From an uncultured Lachnospiraceae bacterium (GTDB lineage: Bacteria > Bacillota > Clostridia > Lachnospirales > Lachnospiraceae): 64,000 nt of DNA. Below, in pieces: positions 61,419 to 64,000 of the stretch; the first letter of the stretch is position 1, and each line of letters begins with the position of its first letter. The stretch covers positions 1 to 64,000 of the forward strand of contig CAMJPM010000006.1 in assembly GCA_946407725.1 (NCBI GenBank), written 5' to 3'. The notes under the pieces were generated by a model. It was not told the origin of the DNA. It saw only the letters and a list, made by a program, of their open reading frames with translations, and did no database searches. Made by a program: the position numbers and the translations under genes.

Positions 61419-64000
<2,582 letters not shown>

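Overview
The window looks like a chromosomal stretch of a motile, Gram-positive anaerobe of the Lachnospiraceae (Butyrivibrio/Roseburia-like). This rests on the secG-rnr-smpB-ssrA order, an AraR-type regulator beside an FGGY kinase and a YtfQRT-YjfF-type sugar ABC transporter, a Clostridia-type tmRNA tag, several flagellins, low-to-medium GC, and very large secreted BspA-like proteins. The family assignment is inference. No rRNA, tRNA or CRISPR array was seen; the only RNA gene recognised is tmRNA.

Region by region. 0-4.2 kb: an unknown secreted protein, an aldo/keto reductase and a MATE exporter. 4.2-8.2 kb (minus strand): a response regulator and a 1040-residue hybrid sensor kinase with REC and Hpt domains. 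8.2-12.0 kb: secG, rnr, smpB and ssrA, for protein export, RNA decay and ribosome rescue. 12.0-12.7 kb: a non-coding stretch with a decayed gene remnant. 12.75-15.9 kb: a secreted M64-like metallopeptidase. 16.2-18.1 kb: a membrane EAL-domain c-di-GMP phosphodiesterase, followed by a giant (about 170 nt) hairpin. 19.0-22.7 kb: a malate cassette (2HCT transporter, malic enzyme, AEC permease). 23.0-24.2 kb: a ferredoxin-type aldo/keto reductase behind an array of seven hairpins. 24.5-32.4 kb: a sugar regulon of AraR-like repressor, FGGY kinase, lipoprotein binding protein, double ATPase and two permeases. 32.7-37.3 kb: pheS, pheT and queA.

37.3-49.7 kb is the accessory heart of the window. Three flagellin genes with very different, very large central domains sit among duplicated and broken modules (an ATPase, a 79-residue membrane protein, a DUF4143 fragment, zinc-ribbon proteins and a REP-like repeat). 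One flagellin carries a metallopeptidase domain in its surface-exposed centre (flagellinolysin type). The other two share a cysteine-containing insert. All three have sigma-28-like promoters. A scrap of a fourth flagellin is also present.

49.8-55.4 kb returns to ordinary genes: Smr, PilZ, a 43-residue membrane peptide, tyrA, aroA and an HD-GYP-like protein. 55.7-64.0 kb holds two paralogous giant secreted proteins with BspA-like repeats and InlB-type B repeats. The first also has a papain-like cysteine peptidase domain, a striking Phe-Arg-Leu-Arg tandem repeat and Ig-like domains; the second has a 31-fold Thr-Pro linker and runs off the window.

Cyclic-di-GMP and surface biology recur (EAL, PilZ, HD-GYP-like, flagellins, secreted proteases). 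A conserved leader motif is shared by three unlinked genes (EAL protein, accessory ATPase, giant secreted protein), and a second repeated leader precedes the 2HCT transporter and the Fe-S reductase. These leaders, the flagellin island and the Phe-Arg-Leu-Arg protein are the best candidates for undescribed biology.
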